Source: an uncultured Clostridia bacterium
GTDB taxonomy: Bacteria; Bacillota; Clostridia; TANB77; CAG-465
Assembly (NCBI GenBank): GCA_947632225.1
Contig: CANROM010000003.1
Span: 1-33,883, forward strand
DNA length: 33,883 bases
Direction: 5' to 3'
The translations under genes and the position numbers were made by a program. Shown in pieces: positions 16,113 to 24,314 of the stretch; within the stretch, counting starts at the first letter, position 1, and every line of letters starts with the position of its first letter. Below the pieces are notes generated by a model. It ran no database searches, was not told the DNA's origin, and saw only the letters and a program-made list of their open reading frames with translations.

Positions 16113-16773
16113 ATTCATTTAGATACTTATCTAATAGTTTAGACAAGTCTGTGCTATAACTATAGTTAAGTAAGTCTAGTATTTCTGGACAATCTTCAAA
16201 TTTTTTATAATCATATTCATAGAATATGTCTGCTGGATCAGTACAACCATCTTTAATCATTTCCTGTACTTTAGGCGTTTTAAATACTGGTGAGTTAAAA
16301 TCTTTGTCGAGTACTATTTGCCCTTTATCTATATACAGTTTCATTTGTAAGTCGAAATCTAACTTATCACATAGATATGCAAATTTAGCCTCACGTGATT
16401 TTCTTTTATTAAATTCGTTAGTTAGAGCAATGTACTTATTTTCCTTAGTAAGTCCAGAAAGAATTTCTAGAACAGCTTTTTTTCCTATTGCTAGTTTTTC
16501 TTCTTCCGTTACATTATCAAAAGGAGTAATATCTCCAATAACAATTTCCTCAAGCTCGTGAATTATTAGCATCTCTAAAGTCTTCTTGATATCGATATTT
16601 AAATCAAGCTCAGAGTTTATAGATATTGCAAGTATACATGTATCATATATGTGTTCTGCAACACTTTCACGTCTTGGTGCTTGTACGTTCCAATATATAG
16701 AGCCCTGTCTTATTTTATTTTTTAGCGTTGTTGCTAAAAGATAAAATCTTAAAATTTTTTGATTTTTATTCAT
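16105..16773 (-). CDS. HD-domain hydrolase (YfbR/HDDC2-like)
   Basis: WNVQAPRRESVAEHIYDTCILA...LIIHELEEIVIGDITPF. Confidence 0.85.
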   Translation of the reverse strand: MNKNQKILRFYLLATTLKNKIRQGSIYWNVQAPRRESVAEHIYDTCILAISINSELDLNIDIKKTLEMLIIHELEEIVIGDITPFDNVTEEEKLAIGKKAVLEILSGLTKENKYIALTNEFNKRKSREAKFAYLCDKLDFDLQMKLYIDKGQIVLDKDFNSPVFKTPKVQEMIKDGCTDPADIFYEYDYKKFEDCPEILDLLNYSYSTDLSKLLDKYLNELK

Positions 16774-16916
16774 TCAAACCTTCCTTTCATAATTATACTT
16801 AAGGTGAATTTAAAATTATGTAGGAAGATTATATCATGTAATTTACATAAAATCAATAAAAGAAAATAAAAAAAGAGCAATAGTTGTAACACTATAAATT
16901 GTTTTATAAAAATATT

Positions 16917-16936
16917 CGAACTTTTGTTTACTTATA
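16917..16936 (+). promoter_or_regulatory. candidate LexA-like box in the PemK/MazF-like promoter
   Basis: CGAACttttGTTTA, close to the Gram-positive CGAAC-N4-GTTCG box, just upstream of a TATAAT. Confidence 0.3.
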
Positions 16937-16974
16937 GCCTATAATATGTTATACTTAGAAGCCGAGGTGAGATT

Positions 16975-17460
16975 ATGGATAATGAAATTCACAATAATAT
17001 TGAGGAAACCGAAAAATTATTAAATAGTATTAATACTTTTGATGCAGTTCAATTTTCAGAATGGACTAAAGAAAAAGCAAATATAAGATATAATGGCAAA
17101 CTTCCTAAATTTCCAATATATAATAACTTTATCTATTGGTGCAATTTAGGAATAAATATTGGAAGTGAACAAAATAAATTAAGACCAGTTTTAATATTAA
17201 AAAACTTTAAAAACTCGCCTATATGTACAGTTCTTCCATTAACAACAAAAAGAGTACAAGATGAATTCTGGTTTCATATAGATTTAGAAGGAGTTGACTC
17301 AACAGTTTTAGTTGAACAATTGAAAGTTGTTAGTAAATTAAGAATTATAAATCCTTATAGAAGAAAAGGAAACTTAGTTTCTATTTCTTCAAATGACTGG
17401 GAAAAGATTAACTTACAACTTGAAAGTTTATATAGGTTAAGACCACTAAAATATGAATAA
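16975..17460 (+). CDS. PemK/MazF-like family protein
   Basis: IYWCNLGINIGSEQNKLRPVLILKNFKNSPICTVLPLTTK...VLVEQLKVVSKLRI. Confidence 0.8.
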   Translation: MDNEIHNNIEETEKLLNSINTFDAVQFSEWTKEKANIRYNGKLPKFPIYNNFIYWCNLGINIGSEQNKLRPVLILKNFKNSPICTVLPLTTKRVQDEFWFHIDLEGVDSTVLVEQLKVVSKLRIINPYRRKGNLVSISSNDWEKINLQLESLYRLRPLKYE

Positions 17461-17474
17461 AGTTTGAATTTAAC

Positions 17475-17505
17475 TTGACTTTATGATATTAAATAGTTTA
17501 TAATT
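17475..17505 (+). promoter_or_regulatory. promoter for first small-RNA candidate
   Basis: TTGACT-N18-TATAAT; predicted start just before ATTAGTGTCC. Confidence 0.55.
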
Positions 17506-17516
17506 AAATTAATAAA

Positions 17517-17583
17517 ACATTAGTGTCCGTTCTGAAAAGAACGTAATCATTATGATCCGATAGCCGAAAGGCTATCGTTTTTT
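17517..17583 (+). ncRNA. small structured RNA candidate 1 with intrinsic terminator
   Basis: CATTAGTGTC, hairpin CGTTCT-GAAA-AGAACG, TAATCATTATGATC, terminator CGATAGCC-GAAA-GGCTATCG-TTTTTT; no ORF. Confidence 0.55.
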
Positions 17584-17618
17584 GCATATAATTTAAGTTC
17601 TTTCATATAATATTATTA

Positions 17619-17697
17619 CATTAGTGTCCATAGCATTTATGCTATGTTAGTCATTAGTAAAAGGAGAAAATCTAAAATATTGATTTTCTCCTTTTTT
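17619..17697 (+). ncRNA. small structured RNA candidate 2 (same architecture) with intrinsic terminator
   Basis: CATTAGTGTC, hairpin CATAGCA-TTT-ATGCTATG, TTAGTCATTAGT, terminator AAAGGAGAAAATC...GATTTTCTCCTTTTTT. Confidence 0.55.
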
Positions 17698-17842
17698 AAA
17701 TACTGACTGATTTTTCATTCATCTTTTTTCTTTCTTGTAGAATGGAAATTTGATTTTAGTAGATATTTCTAATTTCCATAATTTTTATAAACTATAAAAA
17801 ATTAGGAGTGATTAAACAGCATATACTGAATAAAAAACTAAA

Positions 17843-17871
17843 AAATATCATCCTAAAAAAGGATGATATTT
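17843..17871 (-). terminator. terminator downstream of the minus-strand tRNA
   Basis: AAATATCATCC-taaaaaa-GGATGATATTT; minus strand continues with TTTTTTAGTTTTTT. Confidence 0.65.
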
Positions 17872-17908
17872 GTATCTTTTCGTTCTATTAGTTGAACTGA
17901 TTCATTAC

Positions 17909-17960
17909 TGGTGCACCAGAAGGGATTCGAACCCCCAACCGTTCGGTTCGTAGCCGAAGG
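17909..17960 (-). tRNA. 3' fragment of tRNA-Arg(ACG): anticodon arm to CCA; ICE attachment site
   Basis: Minus strand CCTTCGGCTACGAACCGAACGGTTGGGGGTTCGAATCCCTTCTGGTGCACCA: TTCGG-CTACGAA-CCGAA arm, T-loop TTCGAAT, CCA end; no acceptor 5' strand or D-arm follows. Confidence 0.8.
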
Positions 17961-18103
17961 TTTTATGAAAAAAGGCACTTTATAGAATAATTTAAAAATC
18001 AGTAAAAAACGATACAAGCATTGAAATAACTTAATTTGAGCAAAGTATTAAAAATTTAAAATAGTTTAAAAAGGATTAAAAAAATCCTAAAAAGTTTAAA
18101 ATT

Positions 18104-18221
18104 CTATGGGAATTTCTTGGGAAAGATTTTGGAAAAAATCGAAATTCCCAAAAAAACGACTTTTTGAGGTTGAATAAATGTTGAAATATCAATAAAAAAT
18201 GAACTTTTAACTTTCCCATAG
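18104..18221. repeat. nested inverted repeats near the att site
   Basis: CTATGGGAA (18104-18112) / TTCCCATAG (18213-18221) and GGGAATTTC (18108-18116) / GAAATTCCC (18141-18149). Confidence 0.6.
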
Positions 18222-18250
18222 AAAAGCAAAATACAAAAGAATTTTCTAAG

Positions 18251-18278
18251 CAATAGTAATTATACTATTGTCTTTTTT
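18251..18278 (+). terminator. leader terminator/attenuator before first ICE gene
   Basis: CAATAGTA-atta-TACTATTG then TCTTTTTT. Confidence 0.6.
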
Positions 18279-18309
18279 ATGCCTATTTTCTGAAGGGAGA
18301 AAGGTTGAT

Positions 18310-18726
18310 ATGAACAAAGAAAAAATAAACAAAATACTATTTTATCTATATAACTATAATAATATAGATAATTTAATTGAAAAAAGAAAAACAGATATTA
18401 TAGAAAAAACAAATATATCTTCTATTGCTTGGAGAAAATCAAAACAAGGCAATGGAAATACATTAGAGGATCAAGTAATAAAAATTATAGAAGATCCAGT
18501 TATATTAGAATATAAACGATGGCAAGTATTCATTAAAGGAATGCTTGTTTTTTTATGTAAAAATAAACCCTTATTTTATAAATATGTAGAATCGAAATTT
18601 ATTTTAAAATTAGAAAATGATGAAATTATAGAACTTCTAAAAATCGATTTTAAGCAACTAAAAATTTTAAAAGTAAAATTACTAGACCTAATATATAAAA
18701 ATGCGAAAATAAGAAATTTAATTTGA
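18310..18726 (+). CDS. ICE protein, possibly ArpU/sigma-like; function uncertain
   Basis: ATG 18310 with upstream GGGAG/AAGG; basic helical protein NISSIAWRKSKQGNGNTLEDQVIKIIEDPVILEYKRW. Confidence 0.6.
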   Translation: MNKEKINKILFYLYNYNNIDNLIEKRKTDIIEKTNISSIAWRKSKQGNGNTLEDQVIKIIEDPVILEYKRWQVFIKGMLVFLCKNKPLFYKYVESKFILKLENDEIIELLKIDFKQLKILKVKLLDLIYKNAKIRNLI

Positions 18727-18744
18727 AATTGGAGGTGTTAAATT

Positions 18745-18861
18745 ATGTTTTGGTTTGGACTATGTATAGGATTATTTATAGGAGCTAACCTAAGTTTAGT
18801 ATTATATGCTTGTATTATAGCAGGAAAGGAAAGCGATAAACGAAATGGATACAGAGAATGA
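18745..18861 (+). CDS. 38-aa membrane peptide, DUF3789-like
   Basis: MFWFGLCIGLFIGANLSLVLYACIIAGKESDKRNGYRE; GGAGGTG SD. Confidence 0.5.
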   Translation: MFWFGLCIGLFIGANLSLVLYACIIAGKESDKRNGYRE

Positions 18862-19606
18862 AGTAAATAGAATTGGCTATTTTGCTGTTATTCCTGCAAC
18901 TGTTTTATTTAATAACAGCTTAAAACCGAATGAAAAATTACTTTATGCTCTTATTACAGCTCTTTCTAATAAAGAAGGTTACTGTTATGCAAGTAATAAG
19001 TATTTAGGAGAAAAATTAGGAGTTGATCCTAAGACAATTACAAGTTGGTTAGCTGATTTAAGAAAGTACAATTATATAATGGTAGATCTTATTAGAAATG
19101 AGAATAAAGAAATTATACAAAGGAAAATTTATCCTCACGATGTACCCTACCCATTAAATAATGTGTACCCCCCTCCACAAAAAAATGGAGAGCCTACCCA
19201 TCAAAAAACGGAAGATAATATAATAAATAATATAAATATAAATACACACACAGTTACAAAAGAAAAATTTTTAGAAAATGTCTATTTATATGATTTTGAA
19301 TACACAGAGTTAGTTAATACTTATGGAGAAAAGAAAGCTAACAAGTGTATTGAAGAATTATCTTTATATAAAGAATCAAAAGGAATTGAATACAAAAGCG
19401 ATTTTGCTACTATAAAAAGATGGGTTGTTGCTAGAGTGGAAGAACTTGAACAAAGACAAGAAAAGCAAAATAGCAAAAATAAAACTAAGAAAAATAATTT
19501 TAGTAATTATGAACAAAGAGAATATCCAGAGGAATTTTGGAATAGTTTATATGAAAATCCACCTATTATTTCTTCAGAAGAAGATGAGATGGATCTTGAT
19601 ATGTAA
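18845..19606 (+). CDS. helix-turn-helix/replication-initiation-like protein
   Basis: LKPNEKLLYALITALSNKEGYCYASNKYLGEKLGVDPKTITSWLADLRKYNYI (HTH_36-like). Confidence 0.75.
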   Translation: MDTENEVNRIGYFAVIPATVLFNNSLKPNEKLLYALITALSNKEGYCYASNKYLGEKLGVDPKTITSWLADLRKYNYIMVDLIRNENKEIIQRKIYPHDVPYPLNNVYPPPQKNGEPTHQKTEDNIINNININTHTVTKEKFLENVYLYDFEYTELVNTYGEKKANKCIEELSLYKESKGIEYKSDFATIKRWVVARVEELEQRQEKQNSKNKTKKNNFSNYEQREYPEEFWNSLYENPPIISSEEDEMDLDM

Positions 19607-19633
19607 CACAACTAATAAGGTTGTGATTTTTTT
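19607..19633 (+). terminator. intercistronic terminator-like hairpin
   Basis: CACAAC-taataag-GTTGTG-ATTTTTTT directly after the stop and before the SD. Confidence 0.55.
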
Positions 19634-19652
19634 ATTTTAGGAGGAAATTTAG

Positions 19653-19910
19653 ATGAAAGTTAATAAATATAGTTTTAATGAAAATGTTTTTGGAGAACAA
19701 ATTGAATATATACTTATAGAAGATGAAAAAGAGAAAATTGTTATAGTTGAATATTATAATAAAATTCATATCATAAAAATTGAAAATGAAAAACAATTAC
19801 TAGAACGACTAATTGAATGTAAAATTTTAAATGATTATTTACAGGAAATTATACAAGAGCAAGATGAAGAAATTACAGAGTATGAAAATAATTCAGATAT
19901 GGAGGAATAA
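19653..19910 (+). CDS. small acidic ICE protein, unknown
   Basis: ATG with AGGAGG; 85 aa. Confidence 0.6.
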   Translation: MKVNKYSFNENVFGEQIEYILIEDEKEKIVIVEYYNKIHIIKIENEKQLLERLIECKILNDYLQEIIQEQDEEITEYENNSDMEE

Positions 19911-19915
19911 TCAAT

Positions 19916-20344
19916 ATGAGATTAAATAAAGTAAAAAAGGTTGTACGAAAAAAGCTCTGCGAATATCCTCTATTCTATAAAGACATAGAGGAATTAGAAA
20001 GCAAAAAATCTTTATCTGTAAATAAAGATGAAAATTCGTTTATAAGAAGTAAAAATAAAGTTAATAGAACAGTTGAAACAGAGGCTATTAGAAGTATTGA
20101 AATTGATAATAAAATTGCTGAAATTAAAGAATGGCAAAATATAATTGAAACAGTTTTTGAAGAATTTAAAGAGGATCATATAAAATCTAATGTTGTTGAA
20201 TATAAATTTATAGGCAATTTATCAGAAGATTCTATATGCGACCGATTATGTATTTCTAAAGGTTGTATTAGAAATTATATATTTGAATTCACATACGAAA
20301 TTGGAATATTAGCAATTCTAAAAGGTTTAATTACTTTTAAATAA
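19916..20344 (+). CDS. ICE protein, possibly ArpU/sigma-like regulator
   Basis: C-terminal HTH-like LSEDSICDRLCISKGCIRNYI; ATG with GGAGG. Confidence 0.5.
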   Translation: MRLNKVKKVVRKKLCEYPLFYKDIEELESKKSLSVNKDENSFIRSKNKVNRTVETEAIRSIEIDNKIAEIKEWQNIIETVFEEFKEDHIKSNVVEYKFIGNLSEDSICDRLCISKGCIRNYIFEFTYEIGILAILKGLITFK

Positions 20345-20407
20345 TTATATAAAAAATATTATATAAAAAATGGTACACACAAAATGTAGTACAAAGAAAT
20401 TTTTGTA

Positions 20408-20435
20408 TTGAAACTAGATTTTTTAGTGCTATAAT
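20408..20435 (+). promoter_or_regulatory. sigma-A type promoter
   Basis: TTGAAA-N16-TATAAT. Confidence 0.55.
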
Positions 20436-20457
20436 GTATATAATGAAACAAATGTAG

Positions 20458-20495
20458 GAGATGCAGAGAGTAAAAGCTCTTTGCACCTCTTTTTT
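20458..20495 (+). terminator. leader terminator/attenuator
   Basis: GAGATGCAGAGAG-taaaag-CTCTTTGCACCTC-TTTTTT. Confidence 0.6.
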
Positions 20496-20560
20496 GTTTC
20501 TAGGTTTGGTATAAACCCTTGGTGTATTGTAAAATTGATTATAGAATGGAGGTAATTAAA

Positions 20561-20836
20561 ATGATTTTTGGAAAGTATGGAGAAATGATATTAACAAATA
20601 TGGAAAATAATTATCCATATAGAAAAAAAGAATTAGAACTCACAGGCGAACTTGAAGTCAAAATATTTGAGCGAGAAAAGTATATTTTAGAGTTAAAGGA
20701 ACAAGTTGAAAAACAAATTAAAGAAAAATATAAAGCTCCTGATACACACGAAATATCTATACTTGCTAAATATCAACAAATGATAGATGGTTTAGTTGAT
20801 GAAGCTCTAATGAAAGATATTTTACAGAAAATATAA
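20561..20836 (+). CDS. TnpV-like small ICE protein
   Basis: YPYRKKELELTGELEVKIFEREKYILELKEQVEKQIKEK, TnpV-like; start ATG 20561 after GGAGG. Confidence 0.5.
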   Translation: MIFGKYGEMILTNMENNYPYRKKELELTGELEVKIFEREKYILELKEQVEKQIKEKYKAPDTHEISILAKYQQMIDGLVDEALMKDILQKI

Positions 20837-20842
20837 AAATTG

Positions 20843-20867
20843 AGTTAGATTACTAGCTCTTTTTTTA
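20843..20867 (+). terminator. intercistronic terminator-like hairpin
   Basis: GAGTTAG-atta-CTAGCTC-TTTTTTT just after stop, before SD AAGGAG. Confidence 0.6.
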
Positions 20868-20884
20868 TGGAAAGGAGCTTTTAT

Positions 20885-21883
20885 ATGCTTAATGTTTGGA
20901 TAGGAAATTTAGGCAAATACAATGAAGGAGAACTTGTTGGCGAATGGTTAGAACTTCCTGTTTCAAAGAAAGAGTTAGATACATTTTTAAGAGAAAAAGT
21001 TGGACTCCAGTTGACACAAAAAGAAGTTGATGAGGCACTTGCTAAAGATGGTGTATGCTATGAAGAATATATGATCAATGATTATGAAACAGATCTACCT
21101 ATTAAGGTTAGTGAATATAGTAATCTTAATATGCTCAATTTATTAGCAATGGCATCAGAAAAGGTTGACAATATGGAGGCTATTGAGGCTTATATTGATG
21201 CTCAAAATACAGATGATATTGAAGAAATAATAAATATTATGCTACAAGAAAATGATATACCTTTCTACTCTTATGATGAAGATTCCGAATTTCTTTCAAA
21301 TGAAGAAAAATACGGAATGACTAAGGCTAACCTTAATGGAGTGCAACAAGTGTTAGACGAACATAATATAACAGATTATTTTGACTATGAAAAATACGGT
21401 AATGATTTTGATGTTACTTTATATGATAGTGGTTATATTGATACTACTGCTATGAGTGAAGTCGATTTACATCGCTATTCTTTAGAAGAAATTAAAGATG
21501 AGTTAGATTATAACAATGAAGAAATTGAAGATAAAAAATTAAAAATCGTATATAAAGAAGTTGGAAAAGATCCTGTTGTAATGGAAATTGATAATACCTT
21601 AGAGGCTAAACAAAAATTAGTTGATGGACTAATAGAAGTTGTACCTTACAAAGAAAATCTACTCCTTATATGCAATGAAGAAGGTAAAATTACAAATTTA
21701 AAACCTAATATTCAATTTGATTATGATTACATTGCAGGGAACTGTTTTATAGTAGGAGATGACTTTGAAAATGCAGGTTTTAAGTCTATTGAAGAAAATC
21801 AAATAGAAGATATAAAAAAAGACTTAGAAAATCGAACAATTATCTTAGAAGAAATTGAGGAAACTGATGATATGGAATTTTAA
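20885..21883 (+). CDS. ardA: antirestriction protein ArdA fused to a C-terminal DUF3846-like domain
   Basis: N-terminal LNVWIGNLGKYNEGELVGEWLELP...NLLA (ArdA); C-terminal VMEIDNTLEAKQKLVDGLIEVVPYKENLLLICNEEGKITNLKPN...IAGNCFIVGDD (DUF3846-like). Confidence 0.8.
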   Translation: MLNVWIGNLGKYNEGELVGEWLELPVSKKELDTFLREKVGLQLTQKEVDEALAKDGVCYEEYMINDYETDLPIKVSEYSNLNMLNLLAMASEKVDNMEAIEAYIDAQNTDDIEEIINIMLQENDIPFYSYDEDSEFLSNEEKYGMTKANLNGVQQVLDEHNITDYFDYEKYGNDFDVTLYDSGYIDTTAMSEVDLHRYSLEEIKDELDYNNEEIEDKKLKIVYKEVGKDPVVMEIDNTLEAKQKLVDGLIEVVPYKENLLLICNEEGKITNLKPNIQFDYDYIAGNCFIVGDDFENAGFKSIEENQIEDIKKDLENRTIILEEIEETDDMEF

Positions 21884-21956
21884 AAAAATTTTTCTAAAAG
21901 GGTTTTGGATTCGATTTTATTTAATTATATAATGCTTTACGAGGAGGTAAAATATT

Positions 21957-22250
21957 ATGCCAAAAGAAAAACTTTTAGAATCAATTTATTGGGATAGAGA
22001 ACAAGGAGAACTCTCAAAGAGAAGTGAATACGAAAAAGAAGTTATCTATGAAATAAAAAGAGATGGCAACGAGGAAAAACTTCGAGAACTTATTGAAAAA
22101 ATCTATAACAAAAAATTGAGTAAAAAAATTGACAAATACTTAGACTTAACTTTAGAAGATATGTTAAAAAAGCAATCTGCAACATTAGATAAATACTATA
22201 AGCAAGGTTTTAAAGATGGAATATGTTTGTTAATTGAATGTATTAGTTAA
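21957..22250 (+). CDS. DUF6809-like small ICE protein
   Basis: GAGGAGG SD; LLESIYWDREQGELSKRSEYEKE...YKQGFKDGICLLIE. Confidence 0.55.
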   Translation: MPKEKLLESIYWDREQGELSKRSEYEKEVIYEIKRDGNEEKLRELIEKIYNKKLSKKIDKYLDLTLEDMLKKQSATLDKYYKQGFKDGICLLIECIS

Positions 22251-22278
22251 GGGTTAGTTTTATACTAACTCTTTTTTT
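22251..22278 (+). terminator. intercistronic terminator-like hairpin
   Basis: GGGTTAGT-tttat-ACTAACTC-TTTTTTT, immediately after the stop codon. Confidence 0.6.
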
Positions 22279-22289
22279 GGAGGCTTAAA

Positions 22290-22709
22290 TTGAAAAATAT
22301 ACGATTATTTATAAAAGATAAAAACTTAAATATGCTAAAAGCATTTTCAGATGAAAGCTATTTATATAATTATATTGTAAATAACTATTCAGAACTTCCT
22401 GAAGAAAATATATTTAGAAATCCTACCATTATAAAAAAGATAAATGAAATGATTTATATTTCTAAAGATAATATTTCAAGCGATGATGAAATTGTATGGA
22501 ACGAAACAAGCAAAGATTTAAAATCAAAAAATGTTTCTTTTTATGCAGTAGTTTTAGATCCTATAAATGGATCCTTTAATATATATAATAACTTAAAATC
22601 CTCTATTCCCTATTTACAAATAAGTTCAAATACAGACATATTTGATGCTGTAAATAAGATTGAACAATTTAATAAAGAGCTTGAATATGAGGAAGAAATG
22701 GAGATATAG
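22290..22709 (+). CDS. ICE protein, unknown (TTG start)
   Basis: TTG 22290 preceded by GGAGG. Confidence 0.6.
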   Translation: MKNIRLFIKDKNLNMLKAFSDESYLYNYIVNNYSELPEENIFRNPTIIKKINEMIYISKDNISSDDEIVWNETSKDLKSKNVSFYAVVLDPINGSFNIYNNLKSSIPYLQISSNTDIFDAVNKIEQFNKELEYEEEMEI

Positions 22710-22710
22710 A

Positions 22711-22992
22711 ATGAAGAACTTAAAATTACAATGGATTGATAAGATTCCTCCTCCTGAAGAAAGAAATCCTGAACTATTTTATTATGATATAAGAAATTCT
22801 GAAATAGATAATGGCTATACTGTTGAACGAGGTGTACTTGCAAACAATATAGGCTCTTTAGTTACAAATAAAGATATTTTAGGAGATAAAAAATTTATAA
22901 CAGATGAAGAATTAAATAGCTTACATTATGAGGAAGTTCAAGACTTATATGTAAAACAAAATTCTATTGAATCTGATATAGAACTTGAATAG
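22711..22992 (+). CDS. ICE protein, unknown
   Basis: ATG 22711 just after upstream stop; MKNLKLQWIDKIPPPEERNPELFYYDIRNSEIDNGYTVERGVLANNIGSLVT. Confidence 0.6.
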   Translation: MKNLKLQWIDKIPPPEERNPELFYYDIRNSEIDNGYTVERGVLANNIGSLVTNKDILGDKKFITDEELNSLHYEEVQDLYVKQNSIESDIELE

Positions 22993-23003
22993 GAGGAAGT
23001 ATT

Positions 23004-23906
23004 TTGAGTATAGAAGATGCAAGAAAAAAGTTTGTGGTTGATAAAACACCTGAAACAATAGAAAAATCAGAAACAAAAAAAGTTGAAAACACTAATAATA
23101 TTATAAATATTGAATTAAGTAAATTGGTTGCTTTTAGAAAAAGGCAACCTTTTTCTATGTATGATGAAATAAAAAAACAAGAAGTTTTACAGAGTATAAA
23201 AGAAAATGGAGTTTTAGTACCTATTATTATTAGAAAAATTGCTAATGATAAATACGAAATTATATCAGGACATAATCGAGTAGAATGCTCAAAAGAATTG
23301 CAATTATCCACTATTCCTGCTCAAATTGTGGAATGTGATGATGATAAAGCTAGTTTGATTATGTTAGATACTAACCTTTGTAATAGAGATAAAATACCTC
23401 CTGTTGAAAAAGGTTATGCTTACAAAATGAAAATGGAAATATTAAAAAACAACCCTAATATAAGTAATATCAATGAGTTTAACGAAAATTCCCCTGAGGG
23501 TAATTCTGAAAGTAAAACACAGATTTATAGATATATAAGACTTACAGAACTTATAAAAGCACTACAAGAAAAAACAAATAATGAAATTATATCTATAAAA
23601 GCAGGAGTTGAATTATCTTATTTATCACAGGAAGAACAGGAAATTATAAATCAAGTAATAGATGATGAACAAATAAAACTCTCACTTGTTCAAGCACAAA
23701 AAATTAGATTAAAGAAAAATAAAATTACTTATGAATCAGTTTTAAATCTACTTAAAAACAAAAAAGAAAAGTCAGAAAAATTTACAGGTAAATTAAATAA
23801 ACAGGTTTTTAAAGAATATAAAGACAAGTTTAATTCTGATAAAGAATTCAGTATTTTAATTAAGAAATTATTAGATGATTATTTTAAGAGCGATAGCGAT
23901 ACATAG
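23004..23906 (+). CDS. ParB/RepB/Spo0J-like nuclease-domain protein
   Basis: EVLQSIKENGVLVPIIIRKIANDKYEIISGHNRVECSKELQLSTIPAQIVE; TTG start after AGGAGG. Confidence 0.85.
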   Translation: MSIEDARKKFVVDKTPETIEKSETKKVENTNNIINIELSKLVAFRKRQPFSMYDEIKKQEVLQSIKENGVLVPIIIRKIANDKYEIISGHNRVECSKELQLSTIPAQIVECDDDKASLIMLDTNLCNRDKIPPVEKGYAYKMKMEILKNNPNISNINEFNENSPEGNSESKTQIYRYIRLTELIKALQEKTNNEIISIKAGVELSYLSQEEQEIINQVIDDEQIKLSLVQAQKIRLKKNKITYESVLNLLKNKKEKSEKFTGKLNKQVFKEYKDKFNSDKEFSILIKKLLDDYFKSDSDT

Positions 23907-23995
23907 CAAGATTCCCCTTTGTCAGTACAAAGGGAGCAAAAAGTACCTTTTTTTGATCAAGTGGTTGCACCACATAAGTTTTATTAGCACAAGGA
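23907..23995 (+). other. candidate origin of transfer (oriT) region
   Basis: Non-coding gap directly upstream of mobC/relaxase with CCCTTTGT-cagt-ACAAAGGG and GTGGT-tgc-ACCAC hairpins. Confidence 0.45.
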
Positions 23996-24005
23996 AGGAG
24001 AAATA

Positions 24006-24314
24006 TTGAGAAAGACAGACAGAATAGAAATTAGAGTAACTCCTGAAGAAAAAATGAATATAACTTTAAAAAGCAAACAAGCTAATCAAAGTATTTCTGA
24101 ATTCTTAATAAACAGTTCTACTGGAAAAAATATTGTAGTAATAAATGAACTGCCTGAGATGGTAACTGAGCTTAGAAGAATCGGAAATAATATAAATCAA
24201 TTAACAAGACTTGCTAATAGCAGAGTTATTACTTGTGTTGATTTAGAAGGTACAAAAAAGGAGTTACAAAAATTATGGCAATCATTAAATTTATTAACAA
24301 TAAAGTCAGTTTAA
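24006..24314 (+). CDS. mobC: MobC-like relaxosome protein
   Basis: RIEIRVTPEEKMNITLKSKQANQSISEFLINS...LRRIGNNINQLTRLAN (RHH + MobC motif); TTG start. Confidence 0.85.
   Translation: MRKTDRIEIRVTPEEKMNITLKSKQANQSISEFLINSSTGKNIVVINELPEMVTELRRIGNNINQLTRLANSRVITCVDLEGTKKELQKLWQSLNLLTIKSV

Noticed and set aside
17521-17700. CRISPR-like reading of the two ATTAGTGTCC repeats
   Set aside because: Only two imperfect copies about 100 bp apart, each ending in its own terminator; no cas genes
17909-17960. Functional tRNA gene
   Set aside because: 5' acceptor strand and D-arm are missing; only the 3' part is present
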